Assembly (NCBI GenBank): GCA_021739645.1
Contig: JAIPBL010000019.1
Location: 1-64,000 of the forward strand
Source of the DNA: Saprospiraceae bacterium
GTDB lineage: Bacteria; Bacteroidota; Bacteroidia; Chitinophagales; Saprospiraceae
Length of the DNA: 64,000 nucleotides
Reading direction: 5' to 3'
Part shown: in pieces, positions 41,342-50,810 of the stretch
Layout of the letters: the number at the start of each line of letters is the position of its first letter
Position numbering within the stretch: the stretch's first letter is position 1
Notes under the pieces: model-generated
What the model was told of the DNA's origin: nothing
What the model saw: only the letters and a program-made list of their open reading frames with translations
Databases searched by the model: none
Made by a program: the position numbers and the translations under genes

Positions 41342-42783
41342 ATTTCGCCCGTTTTTTCCAATATCCACTGCTTGCCCTGTATAAACTCCTCCTGGTTGAT
41401 TTGTTCCTCGAAATTTTCCAACCATTTCTCTTCCCATTTTTTTTCAATCCTATTTTTCATTAAAGTTGTGGTGTACTTCACAAAGTTCAAGTAGGCCGTT
41501 TTCCGGCCTTCGGAAAGCAGTTTGTCACGATGGATATATTTCCTAAAAGCTTCGCCAAAATCCAACAGAAACAAGAGGTAGGAATCATCGTTTTTGCAGG
41601 CTTCAAAATAGGCTTCCATAAGGAGAATCTTTCCTTCCAAGGCAAAACGGTGGTTTGTAAACTTGTGCGTGGAAAGCAAGATGATGGATTTCTCGAAATC
41701 ATGCTGTTTAAATAAAGTATGTGCAGTGGCCCATATCCTTCCATCTTCCCGCATTTCATGTGCCAGCTTGTCCGAATATTCATTGACAAACCTTTTTGTG
41801 AAATCGAACTGCTGAAGGCTGTTGCCAGTGGTCACGATATTGGAAAATGTTGTTTCTGACAACCTTCCATAATTGATGAGCAATCCTTCCTTTATACCCA
41901 TTTGGTACAGTTCCAGTAATTCGCCCATAATTTGAACAAAACCTTTTATCCACAATGAAATGGCAGCGTTTATCAGGTAGTACAGCAAGAGTTTTTTGTC
42001 CTTTTCGGACATGTATTCAAACTTGGCAAATACCGCTGTTTTTAAATGGAGATATCCTTCCATGGAGGGGGACTTGGTCAAGTCCAGCCGTTTTTTATAA
42101 ATCCTCAGCGCCGGGATGTCAAGGTGTTGCGTCTGTTGCTCCAATTGCGGGATGTTCCAAGTCGGTGGAGCGCCTTCTGGCAAAATCAGTTGCCGCTCGT
42201 TCAGTTCGGTGACGCACCGCCATTTATGCAGGCCGTAAAAGCAGTCGAGGTAGCGGTCGGCAGCCAGCAGCAATGCCTGGCTTGATTTAAGTTTGGTTGA
42301 TTGAGGCCGCTCATAAAGTTCGGCATGGAGTTGTCCCAGAAGAAGGAAGTCTTCGGTTTCCTTTGCTTTTTTTGCCTCCAGTTTGTTGATGATTTCACCT
42401 ACCTGTTTTTCGTGCCAATCGCCCTCGTGCCTTTCGAGGTATTCCTTCCCCAGTAGCTGTGCGGAAAGTATGTCATCGCTTTCCAATCGTTGGTGTACCA
42501 GGAATTGCTCCACCTGCTTGCACAAGGCCGCCATGAGGTTGCGCATCCATTTGTCATCAAAGACCTTATCGGGATAAAGTTTTTTGAACAACTGCGCTTT
42601 GTCCATCGACTTTGCGCCAAAATCGGGGTGCTGCTTCTGCAGGATATTGTACAGTGATACCAGCTTTTTGTTGGTGTTGGCCCAGGGCGATTGTAGCCAC
42701 AGGCCCAAGGATTTGAATTCTTCTGGGGTCAGAATGGCCAGCATCCGGGCCATTTTTGTGGATTGAAGGCTTGTTTCTTTCAT
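41320..42783 (-). CDS. Conserved hypothetical helical protein
   Basis: 487 residues from ATG 42783 (a longer frame to 42843 starts in unrelated sequence). All-helical in look, no signal or membrane segment. The N-terminus (MARMLAILTPEEFKSLGLWLQSPWANTN) and repeated patterns such as DKWMRNLMAALCKQVEQFLVHQRLES suggest a helical-repeat scaffold. I believe relatives occur in several copies in Saprospiria genomes, but no function is known to me. The C-terminal codons share DNA with the terminator at 41311. Confidence 0.7.
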   Translation of the reverse strand: MKETSLQSTKMARMLAILTPEEFKSLGLWLQSPWANTNKKLVSLYNILQKQHPDFGAKSMDKAQLFKKLYPDKVFDDKWMRNLMAALCKQVEQFLVHQRLESDDILSAQLLGKEYLERHEGDWHEKQVGEIINKLEAKKAKETEDFLLLGQLHAELYERPQSTKLKSSQALLLAADRYLDCFYGLHKWRCVTELNERQLILPEGAPPTWNIPQLEQQTQHLDIPALRIYKKRLDLTKSPSMEGYLHLKTAVFAKFEYMSEKDKKLLLYYLINAAISLWIKGFVQIMGELLELYQMGIKEGLLINYGRLSETTFSNIVTTGNSLQQFDFTKRFVNEYSDKLAHEMREDGRIWATAHTLFKQHDFEKSIILLSTHKFTNHRFALEGKILLMEAYFEACKNDDSYLLFLLDFGEAFRKYIHRDKLLSEGRKTAYLNFVKYTTTLMKNRIEKKWEEKWLENFEEQINQEEFIQGKQWILEKTGEIKGGLSA

Positions 42784-42975
42784 GGCGTTATTATTTTCAT
42801 AAACCACAGTTAGACAGGCTTTTAGGAAAAATAGGCCGCACAATGTACCGCTTATTTTTGTGGCAAACTGGATTATTTGTCTTTGGTGGGTGAGGGGCTT
42901 GCCTGTAGGTTTGTTTTAATAATAGTCACCAGATAATTAACCATGCTTTGGTGAGCAATATTAATCTACCACCAC

Positions 42976-43785
42976 ATGAAAATCCATGGAAAAACCGCAA
43001 TCATTACTGGCTCTACAATGGGAATCGGTAAATCCATCGCCCACCATTTGGCGATGGAAGGCGCCAGCGTAATCATCAATGGCCGGAATGCGGATAGATT
43101 GGGAGCTACTTTGTCAGAATTTAAACACGCTGGATATGCTGTTTCCGCTTTTAATGGCGATGTATCGAACCCGGCTGATTGCAAAAAACTTGTGGCTTAT
43201 GCCAAAGCAGAATATGGTGGGGTTGACATCCTCGTGAACAACGTGGGCGTGGCCTCTAGGGGGGCATTTGAAAGTACCAACCACGAGGTTTTTCAACACG
43301 TACTGAACAGCAATGTTTTAGGAACAATATACCCCACTTTGGAAGCAATGCCGCTCTTAAAAACCAGCAAGGGCAGTGTCGTTTTCATCTCCTCACTTGC
43401 TGGTCTCAGGGGCATACCCAATATAGCGCCGTACTGTATGTCGAAAATGGCGCTGACTTCTCTGGCTGAGTCACTTAGGATAGAAACCGCAAGTTTTGGT
43501 GTCCATGTGGGCATCGTTTACGTGGGTATGACGAAGAACCACCCTGAAAAAAGAGTGCTCCATGCCGATGGCACCTGGGCCACCCTTCAGGAGCGTGGAA
43601 ATAGGTTTGTTGACCTTCCTGCCGATACGGCACGTTCGGTACTTGCAGCCATAAAGAATCGGAGTTTCAAGAATACTGTGGGCCTGAAGGGCAAAGCATA
43701 TTATTGGCTGCAAATGCTGGCCCCGTGGGTCGTGGATTTTTCCTTCAAAAACGGAATGAAAACATTGGGGGAGGCTCAGCAATGA
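42976..43785 (+). CDS. Short-chain dehydrogenase/reductase
   Basis: 269 residues. GSTMGIGKSIAHHL (cofactor loop, TGxxxGIG with S for G), NNVGVAS, SSLAGLRG with the catalytic serine and YCMSKMALTSL with Y-x3-K. The C-terminal part after 200 is longer than in simple reductases and includes DLPADTARSVLAAI and a hydrophobic stretch, as in the DltE/Hsd-like group. It ends ATGA with the next frame (43782-43785), so it may be coupled to the following gene. Substrate unknown. Confidence 0.9.
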   Translation: MKIHGKTAIITGSTMGIGKSIAHHLAMEGASVIINGRNADRLGATLSEFKHAGYAVSAFNGDVSNPADCKKLVAYAKAEYGGVDILVNNVGVASRGAFESTNHEVFQHVLNSNVLGTIYPTLEAMPLLKTSKGSVVFISSLAGLRGIPNIAPYCMSKMALTSLAESLRIETASFGVHVGIVYVGMTKNHPEKRVLHADGTWATLQERGNRFVDLPADTARSVLAAIKNRSFKNTVGLKGKAYYWLQMLAPWVVDFSFKNGMKTLGEAQQ

Positions 43786-43814
43786 GCTTCCCCCCAACCC
43801 TAAATCAAATTGAT

Positions 43815-44405
43815 ATGTGGAGTCCTATATTATTTCCATGTTTTATGCTGCTGCCATTCATTGGCTCAAAGCCTGCTACTGCCATTCGGTTTAATATACT
43901 GCACAATGGCGATTCTGTTGGGGAGTTAACTGCCCTGAAGGTCATTGACGGCAAGCAAACCACTTATTATAATAACATGGACATTAAGGTGAAAGTATTA
44001 GCCACGATACGTATGAACTTCGATGTCCAGTCCACTTATATAAACCAGGAGCTGGAATACTCCAAAGTGGATATTACCCTGAACGGCAGGCCTTATGTTA
44101 CAAACACTACCAAAAGGGTGGGCAATAAATACCAATTCTGCAAGGATGGTAAACTGAAAACCACCTTCGATGGCCCCATTCAATACTCAGCGGCTATGAT
44201 GATTTTCGGAGAACCAATCGGCTATAGTTCGGCTTATTCGGAAGAATATGGAGGTTTTCATACGATTAAAAAATCAACGACCAATGTGTATGAAAAACAG
44301 AATTCAAGGGGGCGAAAATCCATTTATTATTATCAAAATCAAGTGCTGAAAAGCATGGACGTGGATGTTGGTTTAGCAACTGTTGATATGGTGTTGAAGG
44401 AATGA
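43815..44405 (+). CDS. Secreted protein, probably DUF6134 family
   Basis: 196 residues from ATG 43815, where a signal peptide begins (MWSPILFPCFMLLPFIGSKPATA). An ATG at 43782, overlapping the upstream stop, would add 11 residues and is an alternative coupled start. The mature part is beta-rich: FNILHNGDSVGELTALKVIDGKQTTYYNNMDIKVKV and repeated YSKVDITLNGRPYV patterns. I recall this fold as DUF6134, unverified. Located between an SDR and an epimerase, in a probable operon. Confidence 0.65.
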   Translation: MWSPILFPCFMLLPFIGSKPATAIRFNILHNGDSVGELTALKVIDGKQTTYYNNMDIKVKVLATIRMNFDVQSTYINQELEYSKVDITLNGRPYVTNTTKRVGNKYQFCKDGKLKTTFDGPIQYSAAMMIFGEPIGYSSAYSEEYGGFHTIKKSTTNVYEKQNSRGRKSIYYYQNQVLKSMDVDVGLATVDMVLKE

Positions 44406-44454
44406 ATGCCACGCTGGACTTGTGCATATATTTTTCACTTAAAAATCAGATTAA

Positions 44455-45483
44455 ATGAAAACGCTAATTACAGGTGCAAACGGATATATTGGCAATCACC
44501 TTGCGGAGGAACTCTTGAACAGGGGATACGATGTGAATACACTCATGCTGAAAGGCACCGATGCCCAATCGCTCGACTATCTGCCGGTGAACGTATTCTT
44601 TGGTGACGTTCGCCAAGCCGAGACCCTTGAGCCGGCATTGGAAGGATGCGATACGGTATTCCACCTCGCATCAGTGGTAGGCATTTGGGCAAAAGACCCG
44701 ACCGTTTTTCACAGCGTGAACGTCGTTGGCACTGATACTTTACTGAAAACCTGTCTTCGAAAAGGGGTGAGGCGGGTGGTGGTGGTTTCTTCTTGCGGCG
44801 TCTTCGGATTGTCGCACCAAAACCAAACCCTCGACGAGCAGACCGATAATGGCGCCAATTTGACCGACCCTTATGAGGTGTCAAAGTTTCAGCAAGTCGA
44901 AGTCAGCAAAAAATACCTCGAATATGGGCTGGAGGTCGTCTTTGTTTACCTAGCCAGGGTCTTCGGCCCGGGCATCAAGAGCGAAGGCAACAGCATCACG
45001 GGCATTATCGAGGGGATAGTGAACGGCACCTGGCGCATCGTGCCGGGCAACGGCAAAACCATCGGGAATTACGCTTATGTCCATGACGTGGCAAACGGGA
45101 TGATTCAAGCAATGGTAAGGGGCAGGAGCGGCGAAGGCTATATCCTCGGTGGTGAAAACCTCAGTTATTTGCAGCTTTTTGGATTCGTGGAAGAACTGGC
45201 GGGGCGGCATTTCAACCTGACCCGAATCCCGTATCCGCTCTTGTGGATGGTGGGGTTGGTGGAAGGAACACGCTCAAAGATAACGGGCAAAAAACCTTTC
45301 ATTACCACTTTCATTGCGAGGAAATTCACCACCAATGCCATTTTCTCCTGCCAAAAAGCAAAGAATGAAATTGGTTATACCGTAACGACCGCCAAGGAGG
45401 CCGTTAGGCAAACGTTGGGAGGACTACCAAGCTATTCGAAGCGTAAAAATCAATTGATGATAAGTCGTAAATCATTAGCGTAA
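44455..45483 (+). CDS. NAD-dependent epimerase/dehydratase (extended SDR)
   Basis: 342 residues. GANGYIGNHLAEEL near 7-20 binds NAD; FHLASVVGIW, VVVSSCGVFG and YEVSKFQQVEV (Y-x3-K) form the active site, followed by LARVFGPGIKSEGNSITG. The pattern is nearest to the dihydroflavonol reductase/3-beta-HSD branch, which reduces a keto group of a sugar, sterol or aldehyde. Its stop is one base before the sigma factor start, a tight operon. Confidence 0.92.
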   Translation: MKTLITGANGYIGNHLAEELLNRGYDVNTLMLKGTDAQSLDYLPVNVFFGDVRQAETLEPALEGCDTVFHLASVVGIWAKDPTVFHSVNVVGTDTLLKTCLRKGVRRVVVVSSCGVFGLSHQNQTLDEQTDNGANLTDPYEVSKFQQVEVSKKYLEYGLEVVFVYLARVFGPGIKSEGNSITGIIEGIVNGTWRIVPGNGKTIGNYAYVHDVANGMIQAMVRGRSGEGYILGGENLSYLQLFGFVEELAGRHFNLTRIPYPLLWMVGLVEGTRSKITGKKPFITTFIARKFTTNAIFSCQKAKNEIGYTVTTAKEAVRQTLGGLPSYSKRKNQLMISRKSLA

Positions 45484-45484
45484 A

Positions 45485-46075
45485 ATGGAAAATAACTACA
45501 GTACAATAAACCCTAAAAGGCAGTCGGAAAAGATAACTGGTGCTGCCTTTATGTACCACCAGTTGAGAGGTCATGACCCAAAAGCCGTGAGGCTATTGTG
45601 TGAGGGAATTAAACGCCATCTTCAACTCGGAAAATACGGGAAAGCAACCTCGGCTGAAGACCAGGAAGAGCTCGTCAACGATACAGCTGTGTTTGTGCTC
45701 CGAAAAATAGGCGATGGCACTTTCAGTTTTATCGGGGTCAGTCCATTGAGTTATGCCAAAACGGTTGCAGACAATTTGCTTCGCAATTTTTGCCGGAGGA
45801 AACGCCAGCATTGGCAGGCGCTTGAAACTGTAACCCTGCCAATTCAGCCGGAAGTCGAAGCTTATTTCACCCAAATAGAATTGAAAAACCAAGTAGAAAA
45901 TGCGCTTTCAAAGTTGAGCGAAGCCAGCCAATTGGTCATTCGACTCAAGTATTTTGAAGACCTGAAAGACGAGGAAATCGTGCGGGACGGGCTATCGCCA
46001 CATCGAACCACCGACTCGCTTAAAAGCGCCAGGTGCAGGAGCTTGAAGCGGCTAGCGGTGATGATGGGTGCGTGA
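45485..46075 (+). CDS. ECF-type sigma-70 family sigma factor
   Basis: 196 residues. Region 2 (about 30-105) has YMYHQLRGHD upstream and SPLSYAKTVADNLLRNFCRRKRQHW; region 4 (about 140-190) has NALSKLSEASQLVIRLKYFEDLKDEEI and an HTH DGLSPHRTTDSLKSARCRSLKRL. Unlike typical ECF pairs there is no anti-sigma gene next to it. It follows the epimerase by one base and converges with the SpoIIM-like gene seven bases away. Targets unknown; being last in the operon suggests control of the preceding genes. Confidence 0.9.
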   Translation: MENNYSTINPKRQSEKITGAAFMYHQLRGHDPKAVRLLCEGIKRHLQLGKYGKATSAEDQEELVNDTAVFVLRKIGDGTFSFIGVSPLSYAKTVADNLLRNFCRRKRQHWQALETVTLPIQPEVEAYFTQIELKNQVENALSKLSEASQLVIRLKYFEDLKDEEIVRDGLSPHRTTDSLKSARCRSLKRLAVMMGA

Positions 46076-46082
46076 GGAAGCC

Positions 46083-47960
46083 TTACCCCTCCCTTTCCAG
46101 CCCCCGTATCCTTTCCCGTTTCCCGATCAATTCCAGCCTTTTTTTCAAAAAAAATGCCTCGTTCGCTTCTAAAATGGAAAAGTATTGGAGGCCGCTGCCA
46201 ATCGTCCAAAGGCCGAAAATGAGCAGCAGCACGAAGACCGAAATTCCAGTTACCGCCACTATTTCAAACACTTGCGCACCAGTATCGGACAGGTGGAAAT
46301 TCATGCCGATGATGTCGAGCAGGAACCAGAGTAGGCCAGAGTCGAGGATGAGGAAGAACAACAGGCCCGTGATCAGTAGCGTGAGGTAGAGGCCGAGCAT
46401 TTGGCCGAACTGCGTCCCCATCAAATCGCCCGTGCGGGAGATGTTGCTGAAAATATTGCCGCCCTCGAAAATGATGACTTGCGTGAGCAAGAAAAAAATA
46501 GGGAAAACGAACGGCAACAACAACACGGCGGCCCATCCGGGCAGCAGGAAAATCAAACTGAAAGTTGTCACCGCCACCATGGTTTTCAGGAAGCGGGAAA
46601 GGATGCTCCCGAAGCTGGACGTTGAGTGGTCGTCCTCCGTACCATCGGGGGCATGGTTGCGCCAGCGCTGCAAGAAAAACTGGGTGACAAAAGTGACGAT
46701 GCTCATGGCCAAAACAGCAAACGGAAAAAGCCAGGGATTGCCAGGGTTTTTGAAGAAATCGGGCACGGTTTGTACCACCCCAAAAAGGTCTTGCCGATAG
46801 TTGAAGAGTTCGGCTGGCTGGGTGCTAGCGAGTAAAAACGCACCAGCACAGAACAAGGCAGTGCCGCCCAGCGCTGCCAGCCCGATGGGTCGGAGGCATT
46901 TTCTGAAAAAAATAAAGGCATCGGTGAAAAGCTCCCCGGCGGTTTTCACGACGGTAAAGTCCACCCGGCGTTCCGAGTCGGGTGTGAGGCGAACGTCCTC
47001 GGCCTTGAATTGTCCCCGTCGGGCTTTCATTCGGGGGTAAATTGCGAAGTAAAAAATCACGATTGCGAAGCAACTAAAAATGAAAAACGCCCGCAGCCAG
47101 TCGGGAGCATCCGTGTGGCGGGTGAGGTAGCTCTCCGTGAACCCGGCGAAAATGAACAGTGGCACCACGCCCACCATCAGGCTCATGCCCCGTCTTGCGG
47201 CCAGTTGGAACGACCGCTCCCGCGACAAGGTGCCAGGAAAGACAAGCCCCCGCCCCATCGTCAGGCCCGCAGCCCCAGCGATGACGATGCTCGAAATCTC
47301 GAAAGCACCGTGCAGCCAAACCGCCAGGAACGACTCTTGGAACAGCCCTTTTTCAATAAAAAAGTACTGGAAAGCGCCCACCATCACGCCGTTGTAAATC
47401 AGGATGCCGACCGTCCCGATGCCGTAAATGATGCCGAAAATGAAGGTGCGGAATGCGACGAGGATGTTGTTGAGGGTAATGCCGAGGAACATGTTGAACG
47501 CCCCGGCCTCTTTGTACACGGCCATGGGGTCGCCGGAGCGGATGTTCTCCTCGGTCATTTCGACATAGGAATCGCCAAGGATGGTGTGCAAAAAGTCGGG
47601 GTCGGCCCAGCAAGACAACATGCCGATGGCCATGGACAGGGAGAAGATGAACAATGCAATGCGGAGGTCGAAGCGGGCCTCGTAGATGAGGCGGGGAAGG
47701 TCGTCGGTCCAGAACTCGACGAAGTTGCTTCGCCTCGATTTTTTGTTTTTGTAAATATTAAAGAAAATCTTCTGTGCAAGCCCGTTGAGATAGACCCGCA
47801 CGGAGCGGTTGGGGTAAAAAGTGCGGGCAAACGATAAGTCGTCGGTTACCTTCACGAACAGCTCGTTGAGCTTTTCCGGGTCATTGACCTGCCCTTCCAG
47901 CAGTTGTTCGAATTCCTGCCATTTCTGCTGGTTTTGCTCGATGAAGGTGGTTTCTCTCAT
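46083..47960 (-). CDS. SpoIIM-domain polytopic membrane protein
   Basis: 625 residues from ATG 47960 (MRETTFIEQNQQKWQEFEQLLEG); a longer frame enters repeat DNA. The N-terminal 100 residues are soluble and helical. The SpoIIM-like domain (about 110-270) shows FNMFLGITLNNILVAFRTFIFGIIYGIGT and LHGAFEISSIVIAGAAG, hallmarks of the family named after the stage II sporulation protein M. Here the organism does not sporulate; such proteins often pair with RDD and MoxR genes in Bacteroidota. Further membrane helices follow to about 600. Faces the sigma gene convergently. Confidence 0.88.
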   Translation of the reverse strand: MRETTFIEQNQQKWQEFEQLLEGQVNDPEKLNELFVKVTDDLSFARTFYPNRSVRVYLNGLAQKIFFNIYKNKKSRRSNFVEFWTDDLPRLIYEARFDLRIALFIFSLSMAIGMLSCWADPDFLHTILGDSYVEMTEENIRSGDPMAVYKEAGAFNMFLGITLNNILVAFRTFIFGIIYGIGTVGILIYNGVMVGAFQYFFIEKGLFQESFLAVWLHGAFEISSIVIAGAAGLTMGRGLVFPGTLSRERSFQLAARRGMSLMVGVVPLFIFAGFTESYLTRHTDAPDWLRAFFIFSCFAIVIFYFAIYPRMKARRGQFKAEDVRLTPDSERRVDFTVVKTAGELFTDAFIFFRKCLRPIGLAALGGTALFCAGAFLLASTQPAELFNYRQDLFGVVQTVPDFFKNPGNPWLFPFAVLAMSIVTFVTQFFLQRWRNHAPDGTEDDHSTSSFGSILSRFLKTMVAVTTFSLIFLLPGWAAVLLLPFVFPIFFLLTQVIIFEGGNIFSNISRTGDLMGTQFGQMLGLYLTLLITGLLFFLILDSGLLWFLLDIIGMNFHLSDTGAQVFEIVAVTGISVFVLLLIFGLWTIGSGLQYFSILEANEAFFLKKRLELIGKRERIRGLEREG

Positions 47961-47965
47961 TTCTA

Positions 47966-48038
47966 GAGAAGTGAGAGGGTGAGAGGGTGAGAGATTCGAG
48001 GTGGCACGCACTCTCACATCTCTCACCCTCTCACTCTC
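47966..48038. repeat. Inverted repeat of GTGAGAGG words
   Basis: Left part AGTGAGAGGGTGAGAG is repeated (GTGAGAGG twice) and is complemented on the right by CTCTCACCCTCTCACT. It lies between the SpoIIM-like start and the cdsA stop. The same word CTCACCCTCTCACCCTCTG appears at 19239-19258 near the ROK gene end. Confidence 0.7.
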
Positions 48039-48872
48039 TTATCTTATGGACAACAAATAAGCTGCCGCAAAGGGCAACACAAAAATGAATGCATCGAATC
48101 GGTCGAGGACGCCCCCATGACCGGGAAGCAGGGTGCCGGAGTCTTTGGCGCCGATACTTCGTTTGAGCATGGACTCGATGAGGTCGCCGAAGGATCCGAA
48201 AACGGAGACGATGAGCGCCAATACCATCCAATCAAAAAGGTTCAATTCCCCGGAGATGGCGCAAAAAAGGTAGCCCACCAGGAAGGTAACAGCCATGCCT
48301 CCGAGGGTGCCTTCCCACGTTTTTTTTGGTGAAATACGCGGGAACAAAGGCGTTTTTCCGAACAAGGAGCCGACGAGGTAGGCTCCGGTGTCGTTCATCC
48401 AAGTGAGCAGCAAAATGCCAAAAATGGGCCAGACGTTGAACCCGTCTTCGTTGAAAGCGATGAAGTTGAGGAGAGAAAATGGCGCGCCGATATAGACCAT
48501 GCCGAGTACGACATAGGCCACGTTCTGAAATGGCTTATCTGCTCCGCTGAACAGCTCGTAAATGAAAGAAAGGAATAGCAGCGGGAAAAACAAGATGGAA
48601 GTGAAAATGACAAATCGGTCGTTGTTGGCGGTAGCGATGTGCATGCCCGCCGCCAGCACGAATGGGGTCAGGCCAAAAGCTACCCCAAGAAAAATACGAA
48701 TCCAGTCCCGTCGGGTGTCGTGGTGGAGCACCATGTTGAGAAACTCCCAGAGGCATAGGGTGGTAATAACTGCAAAGAGAAAAATGAAGGACATTCGGCC
48801 TACGAACAGCCCGGCCATCATCACAATCACAAAAATTACGGCAGTTGCCGCCCTACGGGTTAGTCCTTTCAT
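48039..48872 (-). CDS. cdsA: Phosphatidate cytidylyltransferase
   Basis: 277 residues, about eight membrane helices. The signature region SMLKRSIGAKDSGTLLPGHGG-x(2)-DRFDA (about 227-252) is the CdsA motif, with the acidic and basic residues of the active site. It makes CDP-diacylglycerol from phosphatidic acid and CTP, the branch point of phospholipid synthesis. GKTPLFPRISPKKTWEG is the other conserved block. The upstream SpoIIM-like gene is its downstream neighbour on the same strand, separated by the inverted repeat. Confidence 0.95.
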   Translation of the reverse strand: MKGLTRRAATAVIFVIVMMAGLFVGRMSFIFLFAVITTLCLWEFLNMVLHHDTRRDWIRIFLGVAFGLTPFVLAAGMHIATANNDRFVIFTSILFFPLLFLSFIYELFSGADKPFQNVAYVVLGMVYIGAPFSLLNFIAFNEDGFNVWPIFGILLLTWMNDTGAYLVGSLFGKTPLFPRISPKKTWEGTLGGMAVTFLVGYLFCAISGELNLFDWMVLALIVSVFGSFGDLIESMLKRSIGAKDSGTLLPGHGGVLDRFDAFIFVLPFAAAYLLSIR

Positions 48873-48950
48873 AGAATTGATTGAAGGATTTTAGGATCGC
48901 AAGAACTCGAAAATATTTCAATTGTGGGGTTGAAAATTCGATTGTGCGGC

Positions 48951-49718
48951 TTACCAAGCCATTATTTCATCCGAGAAAATCCAACCGGTACTGCCTGTGC
49001 CCGAGTGCCAAGCTGGCAGTGACGGAAGGGCTATTAACTTGATTTTCAGGTATTTATGCCGATGCTGGGGCAATTCCACGCTGATGATTTCCATGCTGTC
49101 CGCCAGTTCAAGGGCTTCGTCTGGCAATGCTTGGCTTGCTATCAGTTTTCCTTTTTCATCATAAACTTCAATGGTGGCAGGCAAGAAAATCCATGCGTTC
49201 TGCTGCCGCAACAGCCCAACCATGATGTGAGAAACGGGTCGTTTTTTAGTAAAAAAAAGGTCCAACTCAATTTCCCCTCCCTCGAATCCCAACCAGTTTT
49301 GCCGAAAATTGGCATCTCCTAATCTCTTGTCGCACAAGGTTTTCCAGCCGTTTCCTGGATATTTTTTTGGAGCTGGCGTAATTCCTACGCTGTCAATTGA
49401 GCGGCTGTGAAACGGCAAGATTTGAACGGTGATAGATTCCGAAGGCAAGAAGCCAGTTTTGAAGGATTTGGCTTTTAAGGTTGCGGGGCCTTTGATTTCC
49501 AGTGGTTGGGTAAAAATTTTCGACTCCGTTGTGGGTTCGGTACCATCGGTAGTGTAGCGGATTTCGGCATCCAATAGCCGAAAGTTGAAGTCGATTTTGG
49601 TGCCGAGTGCTGCAAAAAGCCGGGTACTCGGCGTTTGCGGTGGCGCCAGTTGGAGGTCTTGGGCGCTTATTCTACCCAAACCCAAAATCAACAAAATAAG
49701 TAGCGAATTTTTCAGCAT
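48951..49718 (-). CDS. Secreted protein with chitobiase-C/FN3-like and discoidin-like domains
   Basis: 255 residues from ATG 49718 (MLKNSLLILLILGLGRISAQ is a signal peptide). Residues 30-105 (LDAEIRYTTDGTEPTTESKIF, GPATLKAKSFKTGFLPS) are the CHB_HEX_C fold with the YTTDGTEPT motif. Residues 125-255 look like an F5/8 or discoidin-type carbohydrate-binding domain (GWKTLCDKRLGDANFRQNWLGFEGGEIELDL, ending LKIKLIALPSLPAWHSGTGSTGWIFSDEI). Proteins with this pair bind sugars and often attach to hydrolases. Starts 5 bases after the propeller gene stop, so in one operon with it. Confidence 0.75.
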   Translation of the reverse strand: MLKNSLLILLILGLGRISAQDLQLAPPQTPSTRLFAALGTKIDFNFRLLDAEIRYTTDGTEPTTESKIFTQPLEIKGPATLKAKSFKTGFLPSESITVQILPFHSRSIDSVGITPAPKKYPGNGWKTLCDKRLGDANFRQNWLGFEGGEIELDLFFTKKRPVSHIMVGLLRQQNAWIFLPATIEVYDEKGKLIASQALPDEALELADSMEIISVELPQHRHKYLKIKLIALPSLPAWHSGTGSTGWIFSDEIMAW

Positions 49719-49723
49719 AAAAA

Positions 49724-50755
49724 TCAGCCAATCGGCGTGAATTTGTACGGATAAACCTGCCCAGAATTCCACTGGCAAACGTAAAGGTTCTCTTCGTCAT
49801 CCACCAGCACGTCGTGTGGGTGCTTGAAGAGTTGGATGGTTTGGTAAAACGGTTGCAAGCTTCCATCGGGGTTGTATGCCGCTTCTGCACCGCCTACGGC
49901 AGACACCACCTTGCTTTCCTTGTTCAGAATGATGACAAATCCTGTGTTGTCGGTGCCCATGTGTGGGGAGCGTAGCACGGCGGCGTAGAGGTAGTCGCCC
50001 TTGATGACGGGCCTGCAAACACAAGCACCGGGAAGCTCGATTTTTTCGAGGTATTCGCCTTGCAACGTGAAGCGCTTGAAGCAGCAGCGGGTGCGGTCGG
50101 TGATGAGCAGGGTGGGGGAGCCGTTGCGGCTGTCCACGCAGATGCCGTGGGCATTGTCGAGGTGGTGGTCACCCTCACCCCGACCACCGAAGCTGTTTTT
50201 TAGGAACCCATCCGCACCGTAGTGGAGAATGTGCTGCTCGCCATAGCCGTCCGCCACATAAAATTCGCCATTTGGAAGCACCGTCGTTTCGGTGGGCACG
50301 AATTGCTTTGGGTCTTGGTAGAGTCCCGTGTCCATCGGGCATTGCCAAGCTTGAATAGTATTTCCGTTCAGGTCGGTTTTAAAGACTTGATGCAAGTCCG
50401 TGTCGGTGATGAAAAGCACCTGGTCGTTGCCTTCTCCGGCTAGGGTCAGGCCGTGGCCACCGGGGAAGTTGTGCGCAGTGGAACCCAGCACGCTCCCCGA
50501 CTTGTCGAAGCTGATGATGTTGTTCTTGGTTTCGTTGGTGAGCAGGAGGATTTGGCCTTGGGTGGCTTGCACCATTTCATGGCAGTCCTTCACTGGGAGG
50601 CTTGCGGGCGTTGCTTTTACCCAGTCTCGGTCGAGGGTGTACTGCTTTTCGTTTTGCCCGAAGGTGAGTGGATTTGGATTTTTGCGAAGCAGGCCTCCAG
50701 AAAGAATGGAGAAACCTGCCAGTGCGGTATTTTTAAGGAAGGGTCTCCGAAGCAT
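49724..50755 (-). CDS. NHL/six-bladed beta-propeller protein with export signal
   Basis: 343 residues. MLRRPFLKNTALAGFSILSGGLLR is a signal with RR near the start, possibly Tat-type though the motif is not canonical. The rest is repeated blades of NHL type: GGHGLTLAGEGNDQVLFITDTD, PNGEFYVADGYGEQHILHY, AHGICVDSRNGSPTLLITDRT and HPHDVLVDDEENLYVCQW, about six in all. The layout resembles peptidyl-alpha-hydroxyglycine amidating lyase-like propellers, but catalytic residues cannot be assigned. A -7 box lies 27 bases upstream. Confidence 0.8.
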   Translation of the reverse strand: MLRRPFLKNTALAGFSILSGGLLRKNPNPLTFGQNEKQYTLDRDWVKATPASLPVKDCHEMVQATQGQILLLTNETKNNIISFDKSGSVLGSTAHNFPGGHGLTLAGEGNDQVLFITDTDLHQVFKTDLNGNTIQAWQCPMDTGLYQDPKQFVPTETTVLPNGEFYVADGYGEQHILHYGADGFLKNSFGGRGEGDHHLDNAHGICVDSRNGSPTLLITDRTRCCFKRFTLQGEYLEKIELPGACVCRPVIKGDYLYAAVLRSPHMGTDNTGFVIILNKESKVVSAVGGAEAAYNPDGSLQPFYQTIQLFKHPHDVLVDDEENLYVCQWNSGQVYPYKFTPIG

Positions 50756-50781
50756 TGTTGAAATTCGTGGTTTGAATGATT

Positions 50782-50789
50782 CAAAAATA
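50782..50789 (-). promoter_or_regulatory. Likely -7 box for the propeller/CHB operon
   Basis: Minus strand TATTTTTG matches TAnnTTTG, 27 bases upstream of the start at 50755. The -33 element is not clear. Confidence 0.4.
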
Positions 50790-50810
50790 GATTTCTAAAT
50801 TTGAAGGCAC

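Noticed and set aside
47010..47837. A 275-codon open frame on the plus strand
   Set aside because: Lies inside the SpoIIM-like gene on the opposite strand and has low-complexity charged sequence without any domain.
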